From assembly GCF_037975245.1 (NCBI RefSeq), contig NC_092573.1:4279501-4343500 (forward strand): a DNA stretch of 64,000 nt. Reading direction: 5' to 3'. A program made the position numbers and the translations under genes. The notes beneath the pieces are model-generated. The model made no database searches. It was not told the DNA's origin and saw nothing but the letters and a program-made list of their open reading frames with translations. Below, piece by piece: positions 12,851 to 25,900 of the stretch. Origin of the DNA: Apostichopus japonicus (Eukaryota > Echinodermata > Holothuroidea > Aspidochirotida > Stichopodidae). How positions within the stretch are numbered: position 1 is the stretch's first letter; each line of letters opens with the position of its first letter.

Positions 12851-15800
12851 ATAGCCTGTACAGGTATACATGGATAAGAGACCTTGCCTTGGCAGAATAT
12901 ATAGATACTTATTTAGCTTGCATCAGCTAACTTCAAATCTTTCAATCCCTGACAGGTTACAATGGCTTGCTTCACAGATAATCCCCTCCACATATATTTC
13001 ATTCTTCTCAAGGATCAATGCTTTGGCAGATTTCCCAATGTAAAAGTGAGGATGACATTCCCTTGTATTTCTTCACTAATTGAGTTACTTTCTTGGCTTA
13101 TGTGCCCACCAGGAGTTATAAAATGTGTAGCCTAGCCTTTCAAACAGCATCAAAACAACATTCATTTTCCAATCTGCCACCTGTCATAAAGACAGCCAGA
13201 CTGTGAGGCTCGAAGCCCATTGGAGCCTTCCTTTGGGGGAGACCCTGGTTATCAGAAGATGTGATACTTTGGCAGAGAAATCATTCTCTCCCCAAAAAGT
13301 ACATGACTGATCATGACTGGCCCGTTGCTAATGTAACGTTCTAAGTTCATGAAGGACATCAGTTCAGATAAAGGTCAAAATGTGAAAATAAGAAACTTTC
13401 TTAATTGAAAAATAATACCTTAGGCATTACTTTGAGTTGGAAATTGGATGCAAGTTTTGAAGAAATAAGAAGGGGGAAAAAACCCAGTATTGTCCTGTGC
13501 ATCATCTATGACATCATAGCTGTTTGCAACAAGTTCACTTTTGGCCGGACAAAAATTTTTCAATCACAAATGTTTTCTCAAGAACAGTATGTACAAATTA
13601 GAAGAAAACTTCACTAGTAATGCCAAGCATATGGTTTCTATAAATTTACCACAGAAGTCCTACCCTTTTAATGAAGTATGCAAACATGAAAACAAGCCAG
13701 TGGAAAAGCAACAGTAGGTATATGCACACCATCTTGATTGCAAGTTTGCACTGTAAGCTTATGTCACACTGCACAAGCATGTTGCAAGTTAATGTACAAG
13801 CTTGTGTAAACAATTATTTGTAGGTTAGTTTTTCTATAACGGATTTCTTTGGATTGCAAACAGGGATACCTCACAATTAGTAGCAGCAGTGAGGTAAACA
13901 CAAAGGTTGTAAAGCAGTACAGTGGCCATGCATCCTGGCTAAAATCCTCTGCGACTGCAACTTGGATGTAAAATATCCGCTTTCATGTCAGGTGTTTACA
14001 GATAAAATCTTTACCCCTAAATAGTGATTCAAAATGATTGTTGACTGAACACCATTGTTAAGTGAATCACACTGGTAGTGCAGTCCATTATATGGTAATT
14101 AAGACATATGTTACAGTTTGACATGGAAATCACCAGACACAGGTATTCCTAAGTTCACTGGTCAGAATCTGCTTCCCAGTCCAATGTCTTAAATTATTAT
14201 AAAAGATACTACTGGAAAAGCAGAAGCAAATACTTGAAAGGAGAATACCGAAAGAAAAAAAAACATTAATTTGTTCATCCATATCACTCCTTTATCTAGC
14301 TCCCAACCCCTCCCCCACCTTCATGGGCTAGGAGCCAATTTGTCAATTGACCTTGCAGAACCCAGTGACACTAAGAGGGATAATAAGCAAATTTAAGTTC
14401 AGTATCAAGTACATGAATTGTGTTTGACAAAGATAACACCAAACAGGCAAAGGGCAACCTTCATGAGCCACAGAGCTGTTTACAAAAGAAAACAATCAAT
14501 TTATCATTTATGCCTAGCTGAGGATGACATTTCCATGCCAAACCCTCATAAGGCCAGGTTGGTTGACCTTTGACCTTAAAGTAGTATATAAATATATATC
14601 TATGAAATATTGAAAGAAAAGGCTTGGTCAGAAAAATTTCACTTCAAAACATTTTACTTGCCAAGTGAGATTATCAACCACAATTGACATCTTTTATTTT
14701 CATATTTTAACTTGTAGGTTTGATCAACAAATGCACACCCCCCCCCCCCTCCACCCCCACCCATAGACTGATCTACTTGATTAAATCACAAATGAACCAT
14801 GATTTCGACAATATGTAAACAAGGAATGGTGTGCAGTTTGTGACTTTATTTTATCCCTTCTGTTTGAAAGAAAGAATGCTGAAGTCCCTTAATATTATTT
14901 ATTTAAAATTCACAAATGTGTTATACTCCTTTAAGATCAACCAATCAGCAGAGAATATTTATGACATAATGTGAAGATAAAAGAGGGATAAATAATGCTT
15001 GTTTTCACCCATTTGATAAGTAATTTTTTTTTATAAGTCTGCATGGTACAAAAGGCAAACAAGATCTGTTTTGATAGGGTGTAGTGATCAAAGGTATAAG
15101 CTTTACTGAACAAAGGTCAACTGTGTAATGAGAAGCTGTTAATATCAAAACGTGTTTATTTATCAATGGGGAAATTTTATCACAGCCATCTAAACTTTAA
15201 TCACTACTACACATCTCTCCCAAAAGATTACATTTAAAATTCACATTAAAATTGCAGACAAAGAAACCTTTCTCAATTTCATCAGTTTCGTAGAACAATT
15301 TAAAATATGGCGGTATATTACTTTTTAGACTATCAAAATAATTTTTTCATGTATTCAAAAGTTTGGATAAAATAGGTAAGAAAATATGTTATCAGAAATA
15401 GCAGTTTCGTTGTTCTCTGTTTAGGGGAAGTTGCATCACTTAAAAATGCGACAAGATAGTTCAAGAGTATTTCTGGTTCAACTATCCAAATGCTAAGCTA
15501 AAATATTATGTAAAAATAAAGAAATTACAGCTTACATCAAAATGATGCTACTCCTTCAAATACTTTTCCTTGGCTAAGAGAAAGTGACATAAATACAGTA
15601 AAAATGCCTTAAAATATTACTTCCAAAACTCAACTAACAAAACCAATTATATTAAACAGATCTATTACAACTTTATTGCAGTGTTGCAATGCATAGACCA
15701 TCCCACGTATATTTCCATGACAACGCACCATATTGGTGGGTCTGTTATTGTTTTTTCCACATCAATGCTTTAAATCAGGCAGTCCGTCTGTATATTGTGC

Positions 15801-16356
15801 AAAGGAAAATAAATCCACTTCTTTCACAATTGCTTTTGATCGCCAAAGTAGTAGCCTTCTTGGTAAGTATGAAAAAAGCTTTACCAAAACCACTCGTGGG
15901 CAATACTTTCTCAGATGAGGGCGCTATGTACAAATGAGCAATAGAATAGAAATATGAATCTGAAGCAAGTGGGAGACAAGGCTCTTCTATTGTTAACAAA
16001 TTGATCATGGGTGTTCAGTTTGTTATAATGTGAGACAGACACTAATAAAAGAATTTCAATTTAAAGGCGATTGGATCTGGAATATTTTGTTAGTCCTCAT
16101 AGAATATACAGATATTTTTGGTCATTTTTTGGGGGGTGGGGGGGGGTTGTGCCACATTTAGCTTGCACAACTGATTTTCATTCTAGGCAATATAAGCACT
16201 TTTCAGCATATTTTCAAGTAAGACATGGAAGGAATGTTTCCTATAGTGTTTTAAGATTGTACTTTTTCAATTTTTTATCTAATGAAAAAAAAGAAAAAAT
16301 ACACCTGGTACCAGCAGTGAAGGGCAAAGAAAGACTAGAACTAACACTGCACTAGC
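12851..16356. other. Non-coding stretch, weak + strand exon candidate only
   Basis: No conserved protein is seen. A possible + exon at about 15779-15861, between …TTTAAATCAG and GGTAAGT, is discussed under findings. A C-run is at 14740-14750 and a G-run near 16130-16146. Confidence 0.5.
14564..14576. promoter_or_regulatory. Second perfect DR1 motif
   Basis: The same TGACCTTTGACCT sequence as at 35879, here in non-coding DNA far from a recognised exon. Function is not shown by the sequence. Confidence 0.3.
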
Positions 16357-17601
16357 AGCCACCCGTAATACACAGTATCACACAGAGAGCAACCACCCGT
16401 AATACACAGTAAAACACAGAGAGAGCAACCACCCGTAATACACAGTATCACACAGAGAGCAACCACCCATAAAACACAGTATCACAAAGAGAGCCTACCC
16501 ACCCATAATACACAGTATCACACAGAGAGCAACCACCTGTAATACACATCATTACAGAGAGCAACCACCCATAATACACAGTATCACAAAGAGAGAGCAA
16601 CCACCCATAATACACAGTATCACAAAGAGAGAGAGACCACCCTTAATACACAGTATCACACAGAGAGCAACCACCCATAGTACACAGTATCCCAAAGAGA
16701 GAGCAACCACCCATAAAACACAGTATCACAAAGAGAGAGCAACCACCCATAATACACAGTATCACAAAGAGAGAGCAACCACCCATAATATACAGTATCA
16801 CATAGAGAGAGCAACCACCCATAATACACAGTATCACAAAGAGAGAGCAACCACCCATAATACACAGTATCACAAAGAGAGAGAGACCACCCTTAATACA
16901 CAGTATCACACAGAGAGCAACCACCCATAGTACACAGTATCCCAAAGAGAGAGCAACCACCCATAGTACACAGTATCCCAAAGAGAGAGCAACCACTCAT
17001 AATACACAGTATCACAAAGAGAGAGCAACCACCCATAATACACAGTATCACACAGAGAGCAACCACCCATAGTACACAGTATCCCAAAGAGAGAGCAACC
17101 ACCCATAATACACAGTATCACAAAGAGAGAGACCACCCGTAATACACAGTATCACACAGAGAGCAACCACCCATAAAACAGTCACAAAGAGAGAGCAACC
17201 ACCCATAATACACAGTATCACAAAGAGAGAGCAACCACCCATAATACACAGTATCACAAAGAGAGACCACCCACCCATAATACACAGAGAGCAACCACCC
17301 GTAATAGACAGTACCACAGAGAGCAACCACCCGTAATACACAGTATCACACAGAGAGCAACCACCCGTAATAGACAGTACCACACAGAGAGCAACCACTC
17401 GTGATACACAGTACCACACAGAGAGCAACCACCGGTAATACACAGTATCACACAGAGAGCAACCACCCGTAATACACAGTACCACACAGAGAGTCCACCC
17501 ACCCATACTACACAGTACCACACAGAGAGCAACCACCCGTAATACACAGTATCACAGAGAGCAACCACCCATAATACACAGTATCACACGTACAGAGAGA
17601 G
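16357..17601. repeat. ~34-bp minisatellite, about 36 copies
   Basis: The unit is approximately AGAGAGCAACCACCCATAAT followed by ACACAGTATCACAA. Length varies (about 28-36 bp) because the AGAG run and the ATCAC segment vary. Long minus-strand frames rich in MGGCSL and YYGWLLS are direct translations of this repeat and not genes. Confidence 0.95.
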
Positions 17602-19226
17602 ACCCAATAGGTGTTCTGTGAGACCAGAGTGAACAGTGAAGTCCGGTCGGTTCGATGCATCTCATGGAATCCAAGGTGTTGCATGATGGAAGGTAAAATT
17701 AACAAGCTGTCTTCTCTGGTAATGGATTTGACTTAAATGGCCCACCGGACAGGGATGGGCCAGAAAAGAAAGTTATAGCAATTTTCTTAGACTAACGTAC
17801 ATACTTCCAATTACAAAACAAAGATATGGCCGTTCCTCCCCCCAAAAAAGTGAACACTCCCTATAACTCTCTCCCCCAAACCAATCACCCCTCCCCCTCT
17901 TCCTCCCCTCCTATCACTCCTCTCTACCAAGTTATCTCGGGAATGGCATACAAACCAGCCTACAAATTTATAGGAATACTGAATTCTATAGCTAAACCTT
18001 ACAAATTACCCTGTGAAAAAAACAATATGATCATGTTAACAGAGGCCGGCTTAATGTGTCCATCATGTAAATGACTGAATGACAACCACGACACTTCCCG
18101 GTATCATCATTAAGCCTCTTAGACACGTACCACCGTACCTCGTAATAATCGAAGAGCGAAGAACAAAAAACAACATGGATTACTATTTCGGTTTTATGTG
18201 ATAAATGATTTGTTATGAATCATTGCCAAAAACTGGCAAAAAAAATATATCCTGGACAACCTCTTGAAAAATACATCATGTCATCAGATAGCAGGGGGGG
18301 TGGGGGAGAAGAAAGAAAGAGGCGTTGGAATTATGATGTATTATTATGATTGACTGTTGCATGCTTACATTGCATCGCAAACACACCCGGCCCCTCTTAA
18401 CTCTGTTCCAAAGGTGAAATATCGGCATAACATAGCTTGCTGTGTGCTCTTCCATTAATCAAATCCTGGTTACGGACTGTATTTTCGGTATGTTACTTGG
18501 ATCAGAGTAAACAACTCCCTGCCAACGTTGATGTATTGCTTTGCTCCACAGTGGCATTAGGATCAGTCCTCATATATGGATTGGTACCATTATTGAGAGA
18601 AGTGACTGTGTACAAAGAACTTATCCCAGGGAAAACAGGTGTGCAAGGTAATGTTTACATTGCATACCCTGGTTTTGTCTGTACTGGGGGGGGGGGACAG
18701 AAGCTACGGTCTGTGGTTAGCATATTTTCAAGTGTATTAAGTAAACCTAGGATAGGATAGGTGATAGATGACTTCACCTGGTAGCAAACATCAGTAAGTT
18801 ACTACGATATTGAACCCAGTCTGTAATATATGCAAGTAGGTAAATTTATACACAAGGGGCACTGACAATTGTATCATGGTGTGAACAAGCTTATAGTACT
18901 AATCCAATTAGCCCATTATATAACAGACTCAAGGGGGGGGGGGAAGACAAGGATCATGTAGAAAAAGATTTTAAATAGTTGCCCAAATATTTTATGCTTG
19001 TTTTCTCTTTTTTATTTGTCTTCATTTGCCTTTGGTTAAATCTTTTACGTTCTATTTGTGTATATACATATATATATACATATATATGTTGTGACTAGTT
19101 GAGACTAGTGGAACACTAGTAGTTGTTACTCGAGTTTCACGTGTTGAGCGATCATCAGACAACTGTATATATGTATAAACTGAATATATATATATATATT
19201 TATATATATATATATATATAAACTGA

Positions 19227-19257
<31 letters not shown>

Positions 19258-20624
19258 ATATATATATATATATATTCATTTAACTTACAACCAACCTCAT
19301 CAAGTGTACAGCACTCCTATGCAACATTAATTCATGCTTCCTTTTATTTTTTTTATCAGGTCCTGCAAAGTTTTGTGTTCCTTTTTTGATCAGATTTAAT
19401 ACTGCTAATATTTCATTATTCGTCCAGAGTTATATATATTCATGTTTTATTGTCACATTTTACTCTGACGACTTACATTCCGATCACAAGAATGTTTCCT
19501 TTCTCATCCCACCCAACATATTTTCATGTTTTCTTTTCCCATCGGAACCACAATAGTTCACGATTCATTGTTCCAGCAAGAGTTTTATGTTCGTATATTT
19601 CCTTCAACACTCTCGTTTCTACAACTAGAATCATTCTATCAATTCGCATTCCGCTGATCACCGGTATGTTTTCTTCCCCACCCAGTCGAACATACCATCA
19701 TGTTTCCTTTTATCATTTTAATAAATCTACAAACTGTCTCTGATTCATTATTCATTCGCATTAGAAATGTCCACATTCCTTTCAACAACCCTCTTTCTAC
19801 TATATACAACCACTTTATCAATTCACATTCCACCAACAAGAATGTTTCTTTCTCCACCCAGCCTTACATCATTTCCTGTTTCTTTTCACCTGCTGTGGAT
19901 GATATTATTACGTTGTGGTTCATTGTCTTTCAAGCCTCCCCGAGAACACCGAACTACTTTCGAATTGCTCTCCACTCTGAAGTGATCATCTTAGCCTAAA
20001 ACTACAAGAAGCAACCTAGCTTCAGACAGTCCTTAATACTGATTACACATCCTATCCACAAGGCCGGAAAAAAACAACTTTAATCAGTACCGACAAGAAA
20101 CTTTCTGGGTTATGGAAATCAAAACGAAAAAACCCTCCAGCTTCAGATATCTTTCAATGTCCTATAATGATCGACATTTATTGTCGGCCGACGTTAATCT
20201 AAAGTGCGGCACCGCAGAAGATAAGGTATCAGAGAGGATTGGACTTCAATTAACAGGAAGTGTTTAGCCTAAAATACTAATGACTTACCCGCAAAAACCA
20301 AAAGGCTGGTAAGGGGAAGGTAACAGCTGTAGGTGGCAAAAATTATAAGTAACTAGATATTGTGAGTCACTACAAGGAAATCAATGTTCACTGGCAGATT
20401 TAACACAGGTCTGCAACCTGGATGCAGCCTAACTGCAGCCTGGATGTATCTCAACATTAGAGAGACACAAGTAGATATAGTGTCTAGATAAACTACATCT
20501 AGTATGTCTTTTCTTGTGTAAGTTCAGTACAACATTCTGAAAAGTAGAAATTCTTTAGTTGTTCAACTCTACAGCACGACTATGTATGTATAAATACATG
20601 AATCTCCACAAATCGGTAACCATT
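17602..20624. other. Non-coding stretch with AT repeats
   Basis: It contains the compound AT tract and a C/T-rich + strand region at 19450-19980 with loosely repeated TCTTTCCACCC-type segments. One weak exon-like segment lies at about 18557-18646. No gene is established. Confidence 0.5.
19066..19275. repeat. Compound (AT)n tract with AAACTGAATATAT interruptions
   Basis: Blocks of TA repeats are separated by AAACTGAA at roughly 45-bp intervals. A non-repetitive insert lies at about 19089-19170. Confidence 0.9.
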
Positions 20625-20664
20625 GTTCGAGAAAAATACTGGTCGGTTATATTTTTTCTCGAAC
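20625..20664. repeat. Inverted repeat just before the LINE fragment
   Basis: GTTCGAGAAAAATA pairs with TATTTTTTCTCGAAC with one bulged base and a loop of about 11 nt. It abuts the truncated LINE and may mark the insertion junction or belong to an older element. Confidence 0.7.
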
Positions 20665-20665
20665 A

Positions 20666-21372
20666 GCTCTTTCGAAGGTTATAATGTACCATGCTCGTAG
20701 ATTACAATGTGTCCAGAACAAAGTTATCAGATTCATTCTGGGTAAAGATTTTTGTTATCACATTAACCATGCTGACTTTAAAACTCTTGGTATTTTGAAC
20801 ATCAACACTAGGGCTGAACAGCTTTGTCTGAATCATGTTTTTAATGTTTTCCATGGTACCTCTCCAGTTTATATGAGGGAGAGTTTTATTAGAGTAAATA
20901 GTGTTCATAGCCATAACACAAGAGGTAGTACTTTTAATTTTCAACTTCCCAAAATTAAAACGCACAGTGCTGGGTCTTTTCTTTACAATGCAATTAAAAA
21001 CTGGAACAGGCTACGTGAAAACATAAAATCCATCCTACTGAAATTCAATTTTAAAAAAGAAGCCAAAGCCTACCTTTTAAATCATGAATGTCTAGCTTGT
21101 AAATATCTTTCTTGCTCTTTTATTTTTTTTTACAGTGTTTGTATGCATGTTTTAGATGTTTTAATTGTTTATTTCTTATCTTTTGTATTTTTAAGGTTAT
21201 AAGGACCCCTTTGGAAATAAGCTTTTAGCTTTATCCTTGGCATGTTATTTTCTTTTTGATGCATTTAAGTATATTCCAACCTTGTATTTTAAATGTTTAT
21301 CTATGTGCAATTTTTTTTTTTTGTATGTAGATGAAGAATGATAATTTGCCGAATAAAATCAAATCAAATCAA
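20666..21372 (+). mobile_element. 5'-truncated LINE (non-LTR retrotransposon) 3' end
   Basis: The frame 20684-21202 matches the conserved C-terminal end of reverse transcriptases of CR1/L2/Jockey-type LINEs: RRLQCVQNKVIRFILG, then HVFNVFHGTSPVYM, HNTRGSTFNFQLPK and the F-Y-A-I-K-N-W-N-R-L block. About 170 nt of 3' UTR follows, ending in the short repeated tail AAATC-AAATC near 21355-21372. The catalytic part of the polymerase is missing, as usual for a dead 5'-truncated insertion. Confidence 0.8.
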
Positions 21373-21542
21373 TGTCTTGCTCATTGCACGTTGGTTTTTT
21401 GGTTAATCCTCTTGACAATGTTTAAATGAAGAATTAATTTTGCTAAACAGAGCTGTAATCTAACTTTCTTAACACATACTCATGACAAAACTTGCAGAAT
21501 GTGAACTGTCACTTGCAGAATGTGACAGAATGTGAAGCGTCA

Positions 21543-21583
21543 TTTGCCAAGTGTGACAGAATGTGAAGTGTCACTTGGCAAAC
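21543..21583. repeat. Inverted repeat within a short tandem array
   Basis: TTTGCCAAGTGTGACA and TGTCACTTGGCAAA form a near-perfect hairpin with a ~10-nt loop. Both arms are copies of a locally repeated GAATGTGA/GTCACTTG motif. Confidence 0.65.
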
Positions 21584-22249
21584 ATCAAAAATAATAATAA
21601 TAATAATTATTGAAATTAAAATTAAAATTAAAATGATCCTAACGCTGGCTGTTTTTATTGGTCCTTCTAAGGCTTTCTCATCATATCTTTACATTTCCAC
21701 ACTCATAAATATTTAGTGATGTAACAATAAATGTTGAATATTAACACAGCCAAACTTTCCCATTAAGAAAGGTCTTCAAGAATGTCCTAATGAGATAACA
21801 GCTTGGTAAATTGGTAGGTTGCAAAAATTACCATATTTCTTCAAAAAAATGTTACTTTATCTCTCCCATTGCCTTGCAGCCATATCATAGCATGCTCACA
21901 AAGACATATTCTAAAACAAATATGCATTATTGCATTTCCCCATGATTTTTTCTGCACATACTTCTGCACCATTTTTCTAACAAATTTACTGGTGAAACGT
22001 CTGCACTGTTACATTATTTAAATTTAGGGTATTTCAGGCAGGTTTTGAATCATAAAAATATGACAAAAAATAAAATATTCCCGCTTCAACCTAGCAAAGC
22101 AAGACTAGGCTCGTGCAGACAAACGATGTACACAGAGGGCTGAATATTTCAACACATTCTCTAGAATCGTTTCTCCGGGGAAGGGAGCCTGGCATGCATA
22201 TCTGGTAACAAAATTTGATCTAGGATACAAAATACTAATTGGTACTTAC

Positions 22250-22304
22250 CCACACTGGATCGCAGACGTTAGTTTGCAGTATTTTCCTGCCAAGTCGTAA
22301 TGTC
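22250..22304 (-). CDS. Tentative further exon of the RCC1-repeat gene
   Basis: The preceding exon ends in phase 1 (…HSMALS-G). On the same strand, 615 bp further on, a 55-nt segment lies between TTTTAAG and a strong GGGTAAGT donor. It is open in the required phase, reading GHYDLAGKYCKLTSAIQCG. Phase and donor fit. The acceptor pyrimidine tract is poor and the peptide lacks an RCC1 motif, so this could be chance. Confidence 0.3.
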
Positions 22305-22918
22305 CTTAAAATATATGCCTAAAATTGTCTTATATTTTACCGAAGGATTTCATACAGAAAGTCATAACCTATTGGCAAAAGATGAGATTCTGCCGGGTGA
22401 AATGGACAAGCTTCACACTGTACACTGTAACCATTAATAAACAGTACATTGCTTAGACTGAGTTTCACTACCTCAATACACTTTGGGGTGTTCAAGGAAC
22501 ATCATTAAGGATTAATAGCTATGTGTCCATGCTGTGGTCTATTAGCCTGAGACAGAACTGATTAGCTGTCTATGTTACGACAGGGAAGGTAGGTCTCTTA
22601 GCAGTATATCTTCCTTTCTGGTTTAATGTCCTTCGGTCAACCATGAACTATATATGGTACATCAGCTGCGACACACACAGCTTTACGCAACTATTCCTTT
22701 GGCTTACACATGCAAGAGATAGTAATTTCATGCTGATGAAACCCAGTCCATCTAATCTAACAATAATATTTGGAGATCCATTGCACAGCATAAACGACTG
22801 TGAAGTCATTCGCACTCTTCAAGCCACTGACTAAACTAAGGAGATTTCATACAGGTGAAAAGATAAATAGGTCAAATTTGAAATATGAGTGAGTAGTAAA
22901 TCACAGATAATGACTTAC

Positions 22919-25900
22919 CAGATAGTGCCATGGAATGAGAACTCCCTCCTGCAACAGATACAATGTTAGAATGTTTAGTCCTCTTCTGCATCGGCGACAA
23001 ACCATCTGTGGTTCGACTCCCGCACGCTCGGCCACTCCCCCACACATACAGTTGTCCAGTATCTATCAATATAACAAACCAATAAATAAGTAACCTTTCT
23101 GTAGAAATGCTTTCTCTTCTAATTATTTTTGCCCTGATCGGCAGTATCAATACCAGCGAGAGAATTAGCCGCTTGATCAGGTTAACTTTTAAAAAGATTT
23201 TTTCCGGTCGTCCCTCGGATAAAAAGATCTTACCCTATTGGTCGTGCGAATGGTTAATTGGGTCGCCCGATAAAATGTAGCAAGACAACAAAGAATGAGC
23301 AATTCGTCCACCAAAGGAGAGATGTGTAGGTTGGTGAATAGAACACCTGTATTGGGCCAGTAAAAACCCCCTCTAGGTGAATCATAGGCCTAACTATAAT
23401 GTTTGGTTTAATAAAGTATTCATAAGTATAAGTATTAAGTTGTCTGTGAAATCAAGGCCCTGTGGACCACTATATAAAGCTACAGTGATAGGTAACATAT
23501 TCTTCAGGGTATTTTAACTTTTTATTTCAAGTTCACACAGCCTGGTTTTGCCACTCTCCACCACTTTAGGGAGGTATAAGATAACTATAGACATACACTT
23601 TGAAATTTAACAGAGAAATTAATTTGCCTCCAGATCGACGATAATTCAGTACAGCAGCATCGATAAAATGTATTAACAAACAAGTAACCAATTGTTTCTA
23701 TACAAAGCATAATGTATTGAATTTTACCACAAACTATTGTTGCCATTCTCCACCATTTAAAGAGATATAAGGTTAAATAAAGGAACAAAACCATGTTTTA
23801 TTCAAACCACCACAATCAGATTAATGGAATTTAGTCAACAGTTTTACAAAATAAATAGGATATCTACTGAAAAAAAGCTTTGAAAGAAAATCTGTAACAG
23901 TTAAGAGGACAGTCTTAATAGAGTCCTGCTAACACAGAAATCTTCCTTTTTAGTCATTGGTAAGTAAACAAATTATTGTTTAACAGGCCTTCTTCAGCCA
24001 TAAGTAAACACTTTTATACGAGGAGAGACTGAAATTATCTTTTAAATTGCTTGACTCTGTTACATAATTTCAAGATCTTTGCCTCTAAGCCATATTTAAC
24101 ATAAATGTTTGCATCCTTATCAATAGAAATTTTTTATTACTATTGTTACAAACAGTTTCTTATCTTTATTTATTAAATTTGTTTCAAACAAATTTCCCTT
24201 CAGATATGGGTAACGTAATTCAAGTCTGTCACACACTAAACATTCTGTGGCGCAGTTTGCTGAGCTGGTAATCAAGCTTGGTGACGGCGAAACATCAAAT
24301 ATGCGTAACATTTTATTTTTAGTCTTTACAGTTCCATTTTTATCAACATTTTTGTAAATACTCTCAACTGTGTCCACAAATTTCAGTCCAAAAACTCTGA
24401 TACAAAAACTACAAGCAAAAAGAAGTATCATCAGAATTTATATATTTTTTTGACAACTTGGCTGACAGGAATTTTTGTCATCTCTGAGGCCAGAGAAACG
24501 GCGTGGATGAGTTCTCATGTCAGAGTGCGATGTTACAGGCATTAATCTAGCTGTTTATGACAGTGTTTACTCAAATGGCAGAAGGGTTGTCTTGGCAAAA
24601 GTGTTCACAACACAATGAACCATCTGAACATTTTGTATTAAGAAAGATTAATGGTTTCTGAAAGGAACGTAAAATAATATTTACTTATAAGTATAAGGTA
24701 GTCTTGATCTGGTCTTCATAATTCAAAAAAAGTTAAGGTATTTGCCTATAAGGTACAGAATGGGCTACTATTTTATTATGCAACCGAAAAATACTGGCTC
24801 TATCCTGTTTGAAGTGGTTTGATGGCACCCACCGATAATTTATCTTTAGAATTTTCTGTTTACATGGATACAGTTACATCACCAGAAAGTTATACTTCTA
24901 AACCGGTTAAAATGGAATGGACGGCCTAGAAATTGTGTCTTTTATCTTCATTTAGTTCATATTTTCTACAAGAAAAAGAATCTTTTTCTTTTTTATCCAG
25001 CGGAGAATGTCTTGAGCCTTGAAATAATAATGAAGAATACCAGAACATGCCAAAATGAAGTAAATTAGCTCCCACCCTAATCAATATAATTTATGGAATG
25101 AAATTGATTGTCGCCCTCTTCTTCTCCAATCCTCACTTCACACTTTCCCATCAGTAAATGAATGCAAAAGAGCCTCTTCCAATAGGCACACATATACTCT
25201 TTGGTGGATCTAACTTCTGCAAAGATCTATCTCTCTATCTGAGCCTCTGTGTACAGTCTGTTACTTGTGCTCAAGATGTCCTGCTCTTATCTTTACATAC
25301 ACTGACCGCCATTTTGTTACCTGCGATGTAGGTACGGTACCTATCTATACTGATAGTGGACTCTTTTATTAGCTATTGTGACCTTTTCTGAGCTTGTGGT
25401 TACCATTTCTCTATTTACCGCAAGTAAAACACTGTCTGCATTTTGTCACGCTCGCTCTGGGCACGGTACCTATATATGCTATATATATCGATTCTTTTCG
25501 CCCTTTGCTACTTCTTCTTGTCCCGAAGGTTTGGAAGTACTGTCCTCTATTTACTAAAAGTCGAGTCATGTTTCTCTATTTTTATACAAATATTCTATGA
25601 ATTATTTATCTTCATTGAATCGTCTTACTTGTGACAGCTAAGCTATGAGACGGGCCACAAGCTATCGCTGTAATGATCTCCTCATCCAGATCCTCGATGA
25701 GTTTTGGTGACAACACCTCTTCCCTCGTACCAGATCCAAGCTGCCCTGAGTCACTACACCTGAAAAGATGATGATAAAAGGGATGAATCATTCAAAGAGA
25801 TAAGGTAACTCTATTTTTTGGGTTACAACAAATTGGGGTTACCACTACGAGCAACGATAGCGGCGCTATCTGCTAATGGCAATCCCAGTGTTACATAGAA

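Noticed and set aside
16643-17568. Long minus-strand frames rich in MGGCSL / YYGWLLS
   Set aside because: They are translations of the ~34-bp minisatellite in several frames at once, with no splice or start support.
20290-20330. Possible minus-strand 38-nt exon with a GTAAGT donor near 20288
   Set aside because: Too short and without protein identity, although its phase could follow the tentative exon at 22250-22304.
24235-24300. tRNA-like text (GTGGCGCAGTTTGCTGAGCTGG)
   Set aside because: No B box at the right distance and no cloverleaf; not a tRNA or SINE head.
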